64,000 nt of DNA from Macrotrachela quadricornifera (Eukaryota > Rotifera > Eurotatoria > Philodinida > Philodinidae), in contig JAJEKB010020536.1 in the NCBI GenBank assembly GCA_022393335.1, forward strand, positions 353,478 through 417,477, given 5' to 3'. The notes below the pieces were generated by a model, which did not search any database, was not told the origin of the DNA, and worked only from the letters and a program-made list of their open reading frames with translations. Within the stretch, counting starts at the first letter, position 1. Every line of letters starts with the position of its first letter. This document shows positions 11,742 through 25,500 of the stretch, one piece after another. A program made the position numbers and the translations under genes.

Positions 11742-12039
11742 AACCGATTAGTAAAGAGATAGAGAATAGTAAAGACTTGCTGCAACCTTTTTTAAACAGG
11801 AATCCGATATTTTTATATAAACTGATCTTTTCATGTGAAATCACAAATATCTACTATTTTTGTTCTATTTTTCTAAAAATTTTTGTAATTCATTTCTTTT
11901 ATTGTCATAACTACATGTTTTTTTTCAATCTATATTAAATTTTTTTTTCTTCATTGTTGCTTTTTATTTTGTTCGTGGCTTCTCTTAATCATTTAAACAT
12001 CTTGTATTCTAAGCTTTTGATGTAATTTTCGGATATTAT

Positions 12040-12492
12040 CTAAAATAAATTGTTTTTAACTCGAGAGAGAATTATCCGCAATATTAATGGATAACACAAC
12101 GAAGCTCCCAGACTATCTACTGTGATATTTGGAGATGACTTTAAGGGACTCCATCTCGGGAAAGTCGGAATTGAGTTTTTGTCATAGAAAGATGCGGCGA
12201 AGTCTCTTCTTTCAGAATATTTATGATTTTTCGAAAAATGAACCGATTTGGATGGACTTATCGGTGAAAATTTGGACTGACTATCATGTTTTTCGAGTAA
12301 TATCCGAGTTTCTTTTTCATATTTCTCAAAATCAATTTTTCGACCATACCGTTTACGTGGAGAAGGATTTCTTGATAACAACTCTATGAAGAAGGGATAA
12401 TTTGTTTTTGTTGCATAGAAGACAGGTGGAGCCAGATCTTCACAGGCTCCGATCTTTGAATTTCTCTTTTGATGAAATAAAAAACTCTAATA
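12040..12492 (-). CDS. Possible exon or gene remnant, hypothetical
   Basis: An open minus-strand frame of about 150 codons with no ATG near its start. Its 5' edge abuts an AG (minus strand ...AAATATTAG), so it could be a terminal exon. The product is basic and rich in Ser-Pro (SRNPSPRKRYGRK, KFSPISPSKSVHFS), which looks like real protein more than random translation. No upstream exon was located, and the frame overlaps the putative 3' end of the giant gene. The family was not recognised. It could also be a pseudogene or chance. Confidence 0.3.
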
Positions 12493-12944
12493 TTTCAGTT
12501 TTATTAGCGCTTTGAATTTGAACATTTTTCGAAAATGTGTTTTTAAAAATGAAACAAAGAGAAATCCAAAAGCTGGGCTCTGTAAGGATGTGGCCCTAAG
12601 GGTGCTCTACAAGTTAAAAATCGTCCGAGCTTGTTAGCTTGTATCTTGAGGGTGAAATCCTTTCCCGCGTACAGGGTGCTTTTAACCAATAAATTGACTA
12701 CAACTTATTGGTTTATTGGAAATTTGAGAGAGATATTTCACTCATAATTTGATTTTTTTTGTCATTTTTTTTCACAACTGGTCTCATAATGATCTGCTTA
12801 CAGATTTAATTTCAATTTAATGTCTCTTGGACCTGAGAAAATCATATTTTTATTGTATAAGGTATGTAAGATTAAACTCTTGCGAAAGGACAGAGGAAAA
12901 ATTAAAGCAAAAAAATACAAACTTTTAGAAACGATATCCACTGA

Positions 12945-13610
12945 CCACTGGAAGATAAACAAATTCACAAGCTCGTTGAATATCTTCTTGAAACTATTCA
13001 TACTTTTGTATCACCATCATCATTCGAAATGCACGATGAATCTACACTTGATCAGATATATTCATCCGATGATTTATTAGTAGATCAATCTGAAGGAGAA
13101 ATGGAAGAAAACGGTACATATTCAGACTCACATGAAGAAACAGGAAAAGGTGATGAACAAACAAGACAAAAATTTTCCTTTAATTGCATGTAGAAGATGT
13201 TGAGATATTGTTACAAAATAAAACATAGCTGAAGGGCTATTAGTCATCGATTTCATTGTATTCACCGTAGAGAAGGCATATCTCGTTTTCGATATTACGT
13301 TCGTTGTGATGGATAAAGGGAACGAAAACTAAACGAAATCAATTTGTTTTTGTTCACTTTATTTAAAGATGCTCATGAATAATCTTTACACATTCATACT
13401 GTTGATCTAAAATGATTTGATATAGTGATGGCTCAACAACTATCAATGTTCGAATATACTGCTTCGAAATATCAGCTTAATGATTGCAGGAAAAGGATAA
13501 AATTGTTTTTCGAAAAGTTCCGAAAAGATAATGCAAACAAAGACGACAACATATTCATTGAAATCTGCAAATGTAAGTTCTTATTCGTAAAATATTCAAT
13601 CTCTTGTTAA
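12945..13610 (+). pseudogene. Decayed or intron-split coding remnant
   Basis: Positions 12945-13193 read as an acidic peptide (KQIHKLVEYLLETIHTF, then a Ser/Asp/Glu-rich tail) ending at TAG 13191-13193. Around 13230-13390 another frame looks peptide-like but carries stops. Positions 13425-13610 read MAQQLSMFEYTASKYQL and onward through a Lys-rich helix. The three pieces lie in order on one strand but in different frames with stops between them. This fits a degraded gene, possibly transposon-derived, or exons whose junctions I could not fix. Confidence 0.35.
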
Positions 13611-13774
13611 TGCGGAAAGGACGAGTCGCTGGAGTCTTTTCTTATATTTACACCCAAGCAGTAAAAAATTGGTAAAATGTGCATTTTTTAAGCTTGCAAA
13701 CGAAAAAAATTTTTGTAAAAAAAATTGCGAATTGAAGACGACAATGCTTACAAGTTTACTTTTAGCGTTGAAGT

Positions 13775-14119
13775 GTGTGTTGATAAAGTAGAATGAAATA
13801 TAGTGGTTGTACTAGTTTTATATGAATAAAAATAAATAGATAAATTTTATTTTATTTTTATTTTATAATGTATAAGTTAACTAGAGCTTTCGACATGTCA
13901 AATGTCATCATCAGTAACAGAGAAAAGAAAAGAAAAGACAAAATTTTATATATATGTTGTTTTATTGCTTGTTTTGTTGAATTTCTGAATTTGTTATTGA
14001 ATATGAATTACAAATAACAATTTCATAATGCTTATTGCCTATGTAACTATAATTTGAATTTTAATATAATATTATGAATGATCATAGGTCTTTTATTTAA
14101 TATATTGATAAAGTAGAAT
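13775..14119. other. AT-rich sequence left of the gap, no gene
   Basis: It holds AT-rich sequence including a tract of TTTTA repeats near 13850. The words at 13780-13820 (TTGATAAAGTAGAAT, TGTACTAGTTTTAT) reappear inverted immediately right of the gap at 14520-14566. TTGATAAAGTAGAAT also abuts the gap at 14105-14119. Confidence 0.5.
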
Positions 14120-14519
14120 NNNNNNNNNNNNNNNNNNNNNNNNNNNNNNNNNNNNNNNNNNNNNNNNNNNNNNNNNNNNNNNNNNNNNNNNNNNNNNNNN
14201 NNNNNNNNNNNNNNNNNNNNNNNNNNNNNNNNNNNNNNNNNNNNNNNNNNNNNNNNNNNNNNNNNNNNNNNNNNNNNNNNNNNNNNNNNNNNNNNNNNNN
14301 NNNNNNNNNNNNNNNNNNNNNNNNNNNNNNNNNNNNNNNNNNNNNNNNNNNNNNNNNNNNNNNNNNNNNNNNNNNNNNNNNNNNNNNNNNNNNNNNNNNN
14401 NNNNNNNNNNNNNNNNNNNNNNNNNNNNNNNNNNNNNNNNNNNNNNNNNNNNNNNNNNNNNNNNNNNNNNNNNNNNNNNNNNNNNNNNNNNNNNNNNNNN
14501 NNNNNNNNNNNNNNNNNNN
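14120..14519. other. Assembly gap of 400 N
   Basis: An exact run of 400 N, so the length is probably a scaffold estimate. Both flanks carry the same repeat in opposite orientation, which suggests that a palindromic or repeated element could not be assembled. Confidence 0.99.
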
Positions 14520-14569
14520 TATAAAACTAGTACAACTACTATATTTCATTCTACTTTATCAATATACGA

Positions 14570-16547
14570 AACTAATGTCATCTCAATGCTATTAATGATT
14601 TAAATAAGATTTGTAAATTCTACTAGTGAAATACTAAGTTGATTGCATAAAAAATTGACGTAAATTATCGTAATGCTCCTATATATATCCAAATCATGAA
14701 TAACTAAAAATTGGATATCTCCCTCTAGGCAATCCAAAGGCTGCTAACATTTTAACATGGTTATATTGGCGGTGAGAGCTTTCTTTTGATATAAAATATC
14801 TAGTCTTTTCACTCAACAGTACAAACACCTCCATGGTGCGGTCCACTTGCTTCAAAATCTGATTGGTTGGTCAGTAACCAGTACGGATTCAACTGGCGAG
14901 AAACCAGCCAATGAAACTTCCATTTTCGGGGAAAAAGTCAAGTAAGGGCTTTCAGATGCAGTAAGTTTGAATTAGAGTTCCATTCACCTCATAATCAAGT
15001 TGGTTAGCCCGAAATTAATAGGAATCGAGTTTTTGGAAAACAAATATCATTAGATGGTGGGAGGAAAGACATTAAGAACCCGAAGTCTATTGAGCTTGAT
15101 ACTTTACTGGCGTATCTGTGGTCCTACTGAACGATTTGTGTCACACATACATCTAGTTTTAAGGAAATTGGTTTTCCAGGACTCGTGCGAGACGGGGATT
15201 GCAAACAAATAGTCGATGAGGTGCAAAATTTGTTCTTCATAGACATCGATTCCTTAAATTTCTAAAGGATCTCTCGCACAAAAATCTTTCTGTCTGTCTT
15301 TCTTTACAATCAATCAGAATTCAGTGTGATTCAAATAGTACAAAGTACGATATATCATTGCCATAGTTCTCCCGATCAATGGGTATTGTGAACACTACGT
15401 TCTAGATCAATTCGATATGTCGTTATGTTTAGTTTCGATCAAAGCGGATTTTTCTTACAACGCTATCGAAGAATCAATTGTCATGTGAACTCCATCCTAG
15501 AAACACAACTTGATACTTCCGGAATCAGGAAAGTGATCGAGCTTGATCAGGGCCAGCCGGAGTCAGAGCTGATCGAGACAGGTATATACTCTGATAAATG
15601 TTTGACCAAGATCAAAAAGAAGCCGATAGAACTCATACGTTTCACTGAGCTCTTCTTGATCTACATGTGTAAGGACGAAAAATCCTTCACTTCTGATCAG
15701 TTTTTCAATATCAGTATTTCATATCCGCCGAGAATGAGAGAAGCTCGGATCAAGACTTAAAATCTCCACGAACCAGACCCAGGACCGAAGCAAAAATAGG
15801 ATTTTATGCATGTCTACTCTCCACTGATTAGGTTTTCTTACATGTTCTCGAGTGCAATCAGGGTTTTGCTTGAATATATTAAGATTGAATTTTTTCGAAC
15901 AACGCCGAGCACTTTCGCTAGTTATCTCTATTTGAAATTATTTTGACAAAAGATCAGTTACTGAAAAGCAAGAGTTGGAATCAGTAGATTGATTTGTGTC
16001 TAACGATATACATCGATCTATTTTATAATTGATTTACCCTCTAGACCTCATCCACCTCCTCATCTTCAGATTCAATTCCGAGAAATAACTCGTAGAATCG
16101 GATTTGCCACTCTATAAAAACCTTCAGTGAAGCTGGTTATAATCTTGACTTATATCTTATCTCCTAAATCTATAAGCACCACTAATCAATTTTAGCACTA
16201 AACAGTGTTGAGACACTAGGAGTTCCAAATGTGCACTTTCTCCTTCGATAGCATCCAACAACTATGGCTAATGGAATAATGAGACTACCAGTGAGAGATG
16301 AGCGTGACACTCGCATTTACTTTCAAGATATTAACAAGGATGAAAACGTGTAATGTGTATTCGTTTCACCATTAATTTTCAGGCAATGTTGAAAATGATT
16401 ATGATAACTTTGTCAGCACTCGCATGCACAAAAATGAAATCAATATGCCGAAAGTCAATTATCGCAAAGAAAAAGAAAAACAAGTGCCATGAGAAATAAT
16501 GAATAAATACTGGTGTAGTAATTAATTGTCTAGTCTTGAAGAGGGTA
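14570..16547. other. Unassigned region downstream of gene B
   Basis: No gene is recognised. It contains a short hairpin near 14860-14920 (ATTGGTTGGTC against GAAACCAGCCAAT). One 111-codon plus-strand frame (15425-15760) has somewhat higher GC but no family signature and no visible splice partners. The 3' UTR of gene B, if any, would lie at the right edge. Confidence 0.4.
15425..15760 (+). CDS. Weak hypothetical ORF
   Basis: A 111-codon ATG-initiated frame. Its composition is ordinary (mixed polar and hydrophobic, no low complexity). The stretch at about 15540-15660 (GQPESELIETGIYSDKC) looks protein-like. No domain was recognised and no neighbour supports it; it may be chance. Confidence 0.2.
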   Translation: MFSFDQSGFFLQRYRRINCHVNSILETQLDTSGIRKVIELDQGQPESELIETGIYSDKCLTKIKKKPIELIRFTELFLIYMCKDEKSFTSDQFFNISISYPPRMREARIKT

Positions 16548-19500
16548 TCACGTCCTAAAGAAATAAAAAAATCGGTTTCGAGTTTTTGAAATGGCGGCTT
16601 ACCTCTTTTGACCTATGATATATATTTCTTTTATCGACGCATTGAAGTATTGCACCTGAATTTTGACGAATCTTGCATTTTTCAGAATCCAACTCCCTGA
16701 CGAAAACAGCCGGGTAAGGCTAAACGATTCACGGATAGTAAAAGGTAGTATAGGACACGGAATTTCTAATTTTTGATTCTCTCTATCAACATTATTTGGG
16801 GGTGAGCAACTTGACTGGTACCCCTTTTTGTATGGCTCTATTGTAAGGATAAAACATACTATTGTGCAGGTCATATGAGAGAGGACTACAGATAATCCTG
16901 GATTGGCCAAAAACAATATCATGTTGTATCCTTACAATAGTAGAGAAACCAAGGGAGAAGAAGCGGATTCCATGTATTGGGAATACGGTGGAGACACATA
17001 CGATACACACGATACGGTGGCAACACATACGATACACACGATACGGTGGCAACACATACGATACGGTGATGATACGTACGATACGAATACAATCCAGAGA
17101 ATATATGTAGCACTCAGAAGATAAAATTCCATTGAGTCATGAAAATACAAAATTTGCATGATAGAATCGTGAAATTAAAGCTCCTCTCTTAGAGACAAAG
17201 TCAATTTTCGTTCAAAACTTTAATATTACAATAAATTTATGGAAATCTAGTAAAGAGATAAAGCGGGTTATCGAACCGCGAGATCGTACGCGTAGTACAG
17301 GTCGCCATGGGGTCGTACGAATCTGGGTTACGAATGTTCCGCTGACTGCCCCCTTAAATCCTTAGGTCCTATTATATACAGGTACTCTTAGGTCCTCACG
17401 TGCTGCTATACACAGGTACTCATAGGTCCTCAAGTCCTGTATTCTGGAAGCAGCATTAAGTCCTCAAGTTCTATATTTTCGAGGTACCCCTTAGTTTCCC
17501 AAGTCTAATTATATAGGGTTACACATAGGTCCTCAAATGCTATTATATAAGGGTATCCATAGGTCCTCGAGGACTATTATGCATGGTACTTTTAGGCCCA
17601 CAGGTCCTATTATATAGATAAAGGACGATCCAAAAGTCTTGATACCTCTCAGAAAAAATTGTTCGTTCTTCCTTATAGTAAACTCTACAACGCTCAAACC
17701 TTGCGATCTTACTCCTTGTAATGTGGCGAACATTTTCCTAAATTTTCAACTCTCTATTCTGACAAATAAGAGATTTGTATAGGTTAACATTCTTGAAATC
17801 TTATTTTTCTCCATGTCGCAAAAATAATGGTTGACGCATAAGATATGTAGATGGAGTGCCTTTTCATTTCATTTTTCACACCACTTGATACGTTGTATTA
17901 GGAAAACAAAGTATACTTCCTGCGAACAAAAGAACGATATTTTTGCATTTTAATTTTTTTACCACATAATACACTTTATTAAAAAAAGCTTTTACCGTAA
18001 TTCCTGCGGGATTACAAATATGACATACGATGAAGCTGTGTATATTGTATACTAAATATCCAGAATTTCTCCAAATATGTGTTTATGATGGCGTTTAGTC
18101 CTTTATACATTACAGTCTTTGTTAGAATAGTAAGAGTTACTACAGTGTCGGTCGCTGTCTGTGATGTTATCGTTTGCAACTTGTGACGCTAATCTTGTCC
18201 GTCGGTCGCTGGCTGTGATGATGTCGTTTACAGCCTGTGACGCTGATTTTGTTCGTCGGTCAGAGTCTGTCAAAAGGTCATCGGGTCTGTCTGTCACGGT
18301 CTGCGATGCTAATCTTCCCTGTCGGTCACGGTCTATAATGCTAACCTTCTCTGCTGATCACGGTCTGTGGAAGGGGGGGGGGGCGGGCACAGTAAACAAA
18401 ACAAGGGCCCATAAGCAATTCTTAGCTGCTAAATCGCTTTGAGTCAACGCAATTTGCACTATATAGGCTCTTGTGAGATATGAATACCCTGAGAAGAATT
18501 CGTGCTCCTAGCTTATTTCTGTTGAGCTATTTATCTTTTTTGGTAATTTTTAGCAAAAAGCCATGGTCTCCGTTCGGTTCACCGAAAAATTCAGTTTTTG
18601 ATTTTCGACTTGAAACTTTGCATACAGAAAGGTCCCAACAAGAGTAGTTTATTCTGAAAGTATTAAGTTTCGGGATTGCTTGTATCCCTAGATACGAGTA
18701 TGGGAAATATAGTCTTTTTCAGTGCTTATGGCACAAAATGTTAAGTTTTCACATTTTAAGGATAGGAGCAACCAAGAAGTTTTTGACTTTCAGAATTGAC
18801 TGGTCTCATTGAGACCTCTTTCTGTGCAAAAGTTTCAAGTCGAAATTCGAAAGTGGATTTTTCAGGTGTACCTGAGGGGAACCACAGTGTTGTGTCACAA
18901 GATGTCCTAAACAATTGAATACCTCAACAAGAGTTTAAGTGGACATCTTTGGGCATTCACTGAAAATAGTTAATCACTTGCTCTCTCAAATAACAAATCA
19001 AAATTTGGATTAAAGCTCCGGCAAAAACTGGCAAGCAAAGTGTATTATGGAGCAGTAACTATCTTTCACTATACTGATGATGAGCTTTTGATCGTATTAT
19101 AGTCCAAAGAACTGCAAGGAGTCTGAACGACCTGCAATATATAGTAAACATATAACACTGTATAGCTATATTAAAACTGATAAATACAACTAGATTCTCA
19201 ATTTAAAATACACATTTTACTTATAGAATCCTATTAGTGATATTTACCTATTTAGTGTACCTTGTGATGCCTGCAACCCAACAGATACTTGTTTTCAGTC
19301 ATCATGTGGGATTCAGTTAAATGGAGGACCATAGCACCTTCAATGCAAGCTACGGTATGAGCTCGAATCTCGAAAATCGATTTTGTCGCCTGGCTGTCCA
19401 CTGTGAAGGGGTGGGAGTGGATGCCAATTTCTATCTTTAAACATTTTAGCACTCCCTTTCAGATTATGTTTCACAAAACAGAATAGACCACAAGATGTAG

Positions 19501-22500
19501 CGCGAAAAGAACTACAATCTACAAAAGAGAGCTTGTTTTATAGTTGCACTTTTGTTTTCAAAATAGATAAAATTCGAAGGCACTAATTTTTCACTTTTCG
19601 AAAAAAAATTTTTGCTGTCATTAGCTGCACAGAATTTTATCTATTTTGAAAACAAAAAACTGAACTATAAAACAAGCTCTCTTTTGTTCACTGTAGTTCT
19701 TTTCACGCAGCAGTTTGTGATATATTTTGTTTTTTTTAATAAAGTGTATTATGTGGTAAAAAAATGAAATGCAAAAATATCATTCTTCTCGTTCGTAGGA
19801 AGTATATTTTGTTTTCCTAATACAGCGTGTCAAATGGTGGGAAAATGAAATGTAAAGGCAGTCCATTTACATGTCTTATGCGCCAACCACTATTTTTGCG
19901 ACATGGAGAACAATAAGATTTTCAAGAATGTTAACCTACAGAAATCTCTTATTTGTCAGAATAGAGAATTGAAAATTTAGGATAATATTCGCTACGTTAC
20001 AAGGAGTAAGATCGCCAAGTTTGAGAATTTTAGAGTTTACTATAAGGGAGAATGAACAATTTTTTCTGAGCGGTACCAAGACTTTTGGATCACCTTTTGT
20101 ATTCGTAGATTCTCAAGGGTTATTATACCGATGTATCCTTAGATCCTCAGGACTATTCTGTGGAAAATTCATAGTTTCTCAAGGGCTATCCTATCAATTA
20201 CTGTTAGGTCCTCCAGAGCTACTCTATAGAGGTACTCAATAGCGTATAGATACCCTTATATAACAGCATCTGAGGAGATATATGGGTACCCCATGAGGTA
20301 TGTTCAGATTTCCAGAAAAGGAAATTTCCGAAAATACCAAAATTTCTATACTTATGTCAAATGCATATAAAAAAAAAACTATCTGTTCAACACTCCCTAC
20401 TCGAAAAAAAAGAAGAAATTTGGGTAATTTCGGTAATTACCAAGAAATTTCGATAATTACTAGGAAATTTCCATAATTTACATGTTTATACGGTATGCAT
20501 ATGTTAGAATAAGCATAGGTTTCACAATCCCTACCCCAGAGAATGGAAGAAATTTCAGTAATTTCCGTAATTACCCGGAAATTTCGGTAATTACTAGGCA
20601 ACTTCTATAATTTCCATGTTCATACGGTAAAGACATGATGAAAAAAGCAAATATTTGACGATCCCTACCCCCGAAAAAAAAGAAGAAATTTCAGTAATTT
20701 CGGAAATTTACTTTTTTGGAAATCTGCCCACTGCTGTACCCCATAGGATCGCTATAGCATGACTCTGGACAGTCTATGAGTACTCCATAACATAGCCCTT
20801 AAGCATTTATGTGTGTCCTATATAGTAGCCCCTGAGGATCTAAGGATTCCCCTACAGGATGGCCTTTGAGAATCTATGAATATCGCTATATAGTAAGATT
20901 TGAGAGCATATTAGTACCCTGCATAATAGTCCTTAAAAACCTATGGATGCTCTCATATAATAATGCTTGAGGACATATGAGTATCCCTATATAGTAGAAC
21001 TGGGAAACTACGGGTACCTCCAAAATATAGCACTTGAAGAGCTATGGGTACTTGTATATAATAGTACTTGAGGTCCTAAGGGTTCCTCCAACATATAGCA
21101 TTCAAGAACCTAAGGGTAGTTCCGAAATATAGGGCTTGAGGACCAATGAGCACTAGGGACCTGTGGTGTCAACTTTTATAACTTCGAAACTTGATTCCAA
21201 CTCCGAAATTTTATTGTTGTTGACTACGATTCCAACTCCGACTCCGATAAATTCTGAAAAATCTTTAACAATGTAAGCTAAAGTTTATCCATCACAAACG
21301 CAGAAGGATTCGTTCATAGTTTTAAAATGCGCACTGTCACTCACTAGAACGAAGATTCAAAATTCCAGAGTAAGTTTCTTTTTACCTATGCATTCTATAG
21401 CCAAACTTTGGGTAGTGTAGTCAAATACCGTAAACAATCCGTTTTCATAGAATCCCTCAATGGCCCAGCAGTGGACAATTGTACCCAGTCGTTGGGGAAA
21501 TTGTTCCCGTTTATGGAGAAATGCTTCACCCCACAAAAAACCATACATATTAAAGAGAAATGGAAAGAAAGATATATATATATACGTATACACATATAAT
21601 CTATTGTATGATATTTCACACATACTTAAATGTAGAGGGAAATGGTTTTTCTTTCAGAGAGAAATAGTTCAACAAGGACAAGTGGAAGGAAAAAAAAATA
21701 TATATGTATATAATTTCTTCTATGACATTTTGCATGTGGTTGAATTTAGAGTGAAGTGGTTTTTCTTTCAAAGAGAAATAGTGCAACAAGGACAAATGGA
21801 AAGAAAAAAAAAAATATATATATATATATATGCTTATGTATATATAATTTCTTCTATAACATTTTGTATGTAGTTGAATTTGGAGTGAAATGGCTTTTCT
21901 TTCAAAGAGAAACGGTTCAACAATGAGAAATGGAAAGAAAAAAAAGATATATGGGGATGTCCAGTCTGGTCGGGTGACCCAATTCCTTTTTTCATCATAG
22001 TACTTCTATAACATATTCGATAAATATGATTTTTTTACCAGTTATAGTACTCGTGTAGCACTGACGATCTGCCGAGGATCAGCGGTCTATAACAGGTTCA
22101 AAATTAAAATAATACAGTGTCTTCAGAAACTCTGTTTGTATTTATAAATAAATTTTAAGAAGATATTGGATTATTTTAATTTTGAACCTATTATAGACCA
22201 CTGATTCTCGGCAGATCGTCAGTGATACACGAGTACTATAACTGGTAAAAAAATCATATTTATCGAATATGCAATAGAAGTACTATGATGAAAAAAGGAA
22301 TTGGGTCACCCGACCAGACTGGACATCCCCATATATACATATACACATATAATCCATTGTACGATATTTTCCATAGACTTAAATTTTACACGAAGTAGTT
22401 TTTCTTGCAATGGGAAATGATTCTTCTTCCAAAGCGAAACTGTTGTACTATGTACCTTTGTCCACAAATTAACTCCTGTCATATAATAAATATGATGCTA

Positions 22501-25500
22501 GCATTATTTTCTAACAATAGTTATATCTTTCAAAATGGTGTAAATAAAATTTTCTTTCTTCTTAGCTTTCAGCTGGATAATAGAGTAGAGCATTATTTAT
22601 TGTATCTACTCTCGAACGGTAAGGTACGATTAGCTTTGCTCATTCCATTAGCTTATCTAACTATAGTTAACAGAAATAAAATATATCCCACAGAATATGC
22701 CTAATAAACAATCATCTATAATTCCACTAAAACCAAACACTTAACCCGTTTTACGAAAAACATCTCAACTTCTTTCTTGAAATCTTCCACTTCCATTTAT
22801 GCAAGGCTAATTCTATAAACAATTCCACTTGATATTTAAACCATTTTTACAGACAAAAACCGACCTATGCTGAATACTAAAAGCCAAAAAATTCTCGATT
22901 TCTCCTGCATCTATTTTATTTCCATTTCTAAGTATAAATCCGGTCCTGCAACACAACTTCTACATTAAATATCACTATTTAGTTACCAAATCCTATTTCT
23001 GCCTGAAACTCCATCTACATGAAACCAAACAATAGGAAACTTTAAATTTTACTCTAATTTATTTCAACTGCACTTTGTAAGTGGAGACCTCCTGCAACTA
23101 TTCAACCTGCAAATAAAACCATTTCCAATAGCACAATCCTATTTCTACTTGAAACTCCTATTACGATATAAAAACAACCAAACTCTACTATTTCTCCTTA
23201 TTTTCTTTCCATTTCTCCTTATACGAAGGGATATGGATCGACCATTTCTGTTTAAAAAATGGCCATATCTGCTGGAAAAAATGTATTTCTGCGTAAAATT
23301 CCCCTTAAGATGAAGAAAAAATAAAAAAAAATCCATTTATCTTCACATTCTTTCCATTTCTCCTTATAAGAAGGGAAATGCATCGACGACTTCTGTTTAA
23401 AAAATGGCCATATCTGCTGGAAAAAATGTATTTCTGCTTAAAACTCCCCTTAAGATGAAAAAAAATAAAGAATAATTATCCATTTCTGTTAACATTCTTT
23501 CCATTTCTCCTTATAACTAGGGATATGGATCAAGAATTTCTGCTTACACAATGTTTTAAAGATTACTTCGTAAAAGGAATTCTACTTGACTTTTTGAGGT
23601 TTAAGCATTTCTCCTTAAAGTGGAACGATTTCTCTTTGTAGGAGGGAAATGGTCCAGCCCTCCAATGGCCATGAAAATATTGAGTTTCATGTTTACCTAT
23701 GTTTCAAAAGTATATAAAAAAAGTAAAAACGATAAAGAAAGAGATTAAATTACGCTTGTAGTTATGTAGTGTAATGTGATATCTGTGTAATGATTTATTA
23801 CTAATCATATGATAACACAATATAAGCAGAATGTGAGGTTTGCATTTTTTAACATTTTCGATCCCGAGAGATTATATGGTATCCGATAATTTTGACTGCA
23901 ATTTTGGCTCCGAAAATTTTTTCGTTGTCTCCGATTTCAACTCAGATTCTGAAAATTTTTACTTTTCTGACTCCAACCCTGGCGGAGTCGGAGTCGCAGT
24001 GTTGTTTCAGAGTCGAATGTAGGTCTCTAATGAGTACCTCTATATAATAGTATTTGAATATCTAATGATACCTCCAAAATATAGCACTTGAGGACCTCAG
24101 GGTACCTTCAAGATATGAGACTTGAGAACCTATGAGTACCCCCAAATACAACATTTAGGAATTTATAGGTACCTATAAAACAGAGCACCTGAGGATCTGT
24201 GGATACTCCTATATTATAGTACTAGAGAACCTAAGGGTACTTCCGAAATATAGAACTTCAGGAACTGAGGATACCTTCAAAATATAAGACTTGAGGACCT
24301 AAGGGTACAGTCAGCGAAACACTCGTATCAACGATACATATGATACCGTGGCGATCCGACAATCCGTACGATACGATGGCGATACCTACGATACCGTGGC
24401 GATCCAACAATCCGTACGATCCCGCGATCTGCTTTTTCCCCCTTGAGAGAAACGCTACTAGCTCAAACGATAAGCTGATAGCTTTTCTCTTATAATATAA
24501 GTATAAAACATGGTGCTATTCTGGCCAATCCAGGATTATATGGAATTCTCTCTCGTATGACCCGAGCAATAGCATGTTTTATTCTTACAATAGAACTATA
24601 CAAAAAAATGGAGTACCAGTCAAGTTGCTCACCGTCATCTAAAGGAGTGATTTTATCTACTTCGAGAATATAGTTCATTCAGTCGCATAGTCGAAGTGCT
24701 TACCTTACCAGCGGCAGTTTTCCAATTGTTTTCGATAGACCTCGCCACGATTGGGTCGCCTGGTAAAAACCTTCGAAAAAGAGACTTTGTTTAAAAGTTT
24801 TATCTCGATGGAGAAAGTGTTTTTGACAATCGAAACAAATACAAACTTGCCTATTGGTATTCGTAAGTTGAAGAAATTTCCAGCAACTTTCAAACATGGT
24901 TGGTAATATTCGTACTTCGTCATGCATAATAAGTGCTGTTTTTAAAAATCGATTATCTTCCAAAGCAAGAAATCCTTCTAAATAGTTGCCGGAGTAGCGA
25001 TCATTCTGATATTCTTTGATCGTTTCCTTGAAATGTACGAATTTATTACGTTGTTGTTTTTCGCGAATCAAATCTATGAATTTATCCACTTTTAATTTAT
25101 ATTTCTCTGCAATTTCTGTATACGACTCGAACAGTTGATCGAGTGTTTGACAAATCTTCTGGTCTTCCTCATTCGTGATATCTGGTTTCGATGAAGAAAT
25201 GAAACCCCAGCAATATGCTATCTCCAACTTGATTTCGTCAGTCAAAGAAGCAGCTTTATGTTTCTCACAGAGTTCTTCTAGGGCATTCAGCACCATCCAT
25301 TCCATGGCCTTTTTACCACGGCAGAGCAAATCATATTCATATACACAACCAGCAATGTCATGAACTGCTGGGATAACCAGATCGGCTACGAAAAACGAGC
25401 GAAGCTGACTTTCCAATAAGGTATTAATTTGTTTGTATATATCGATATGAATGTCCTGAAATAACTTTTTTAATTCTTGCAACAGTGTAGTTATATTGAT

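Larger units (their letters stand above)
17617..20115. mobile_element. Inner fold-back element with about 370-bp TIRs
   Basis: Positions 17617-17990 match the reverse complement of 19731-20115 with moderate divergence and small indels (shared words such as GTTAACATTCTTGAAATCTT and CATTACAAGGAG-type variants). Between the arms lie a short minisatellite (18145-18370), a palindromic MITE (18563-18887) and a smaller palindrome (19485-19725). No coding frame is credible. Confidence 0.75.
16801..24633. mobile_element. 7.8-kb nested fold-back (TIR) element inside gene B
   Basis: The ends are GGTGAGCAACTTGACTGG at 16801 and its exact reverse complement ending at 24633. Similarity between the arms continues for about 150 bp (16801-16950 against 24480-24633). 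Inside, several pairs of blocks mirror each other: a satellite built on CGATACGGTGG (16975-17095 and 24317-24425), a GGTCCTCAAG satellite (17340-17615 and 24030-24310), and further inverted pairs. No transposase frame was found. No target-site duplication is evident. Its position and reading-frame behaviour are described under gene B. Confidence 0.8.

Noticed and set aside
14097..14549. A 150-codon frame on the minus strand
   Set aside because: It consists almost entirely of undetermined bases in the 400-N gap.
16862..18442. Several 60-93-codon frames over the CGATACGG and GTCGGTCG arrays
   Set aside because: They are open only because the tandem repeats lack stops; all are low complexity and overlap on both strands.
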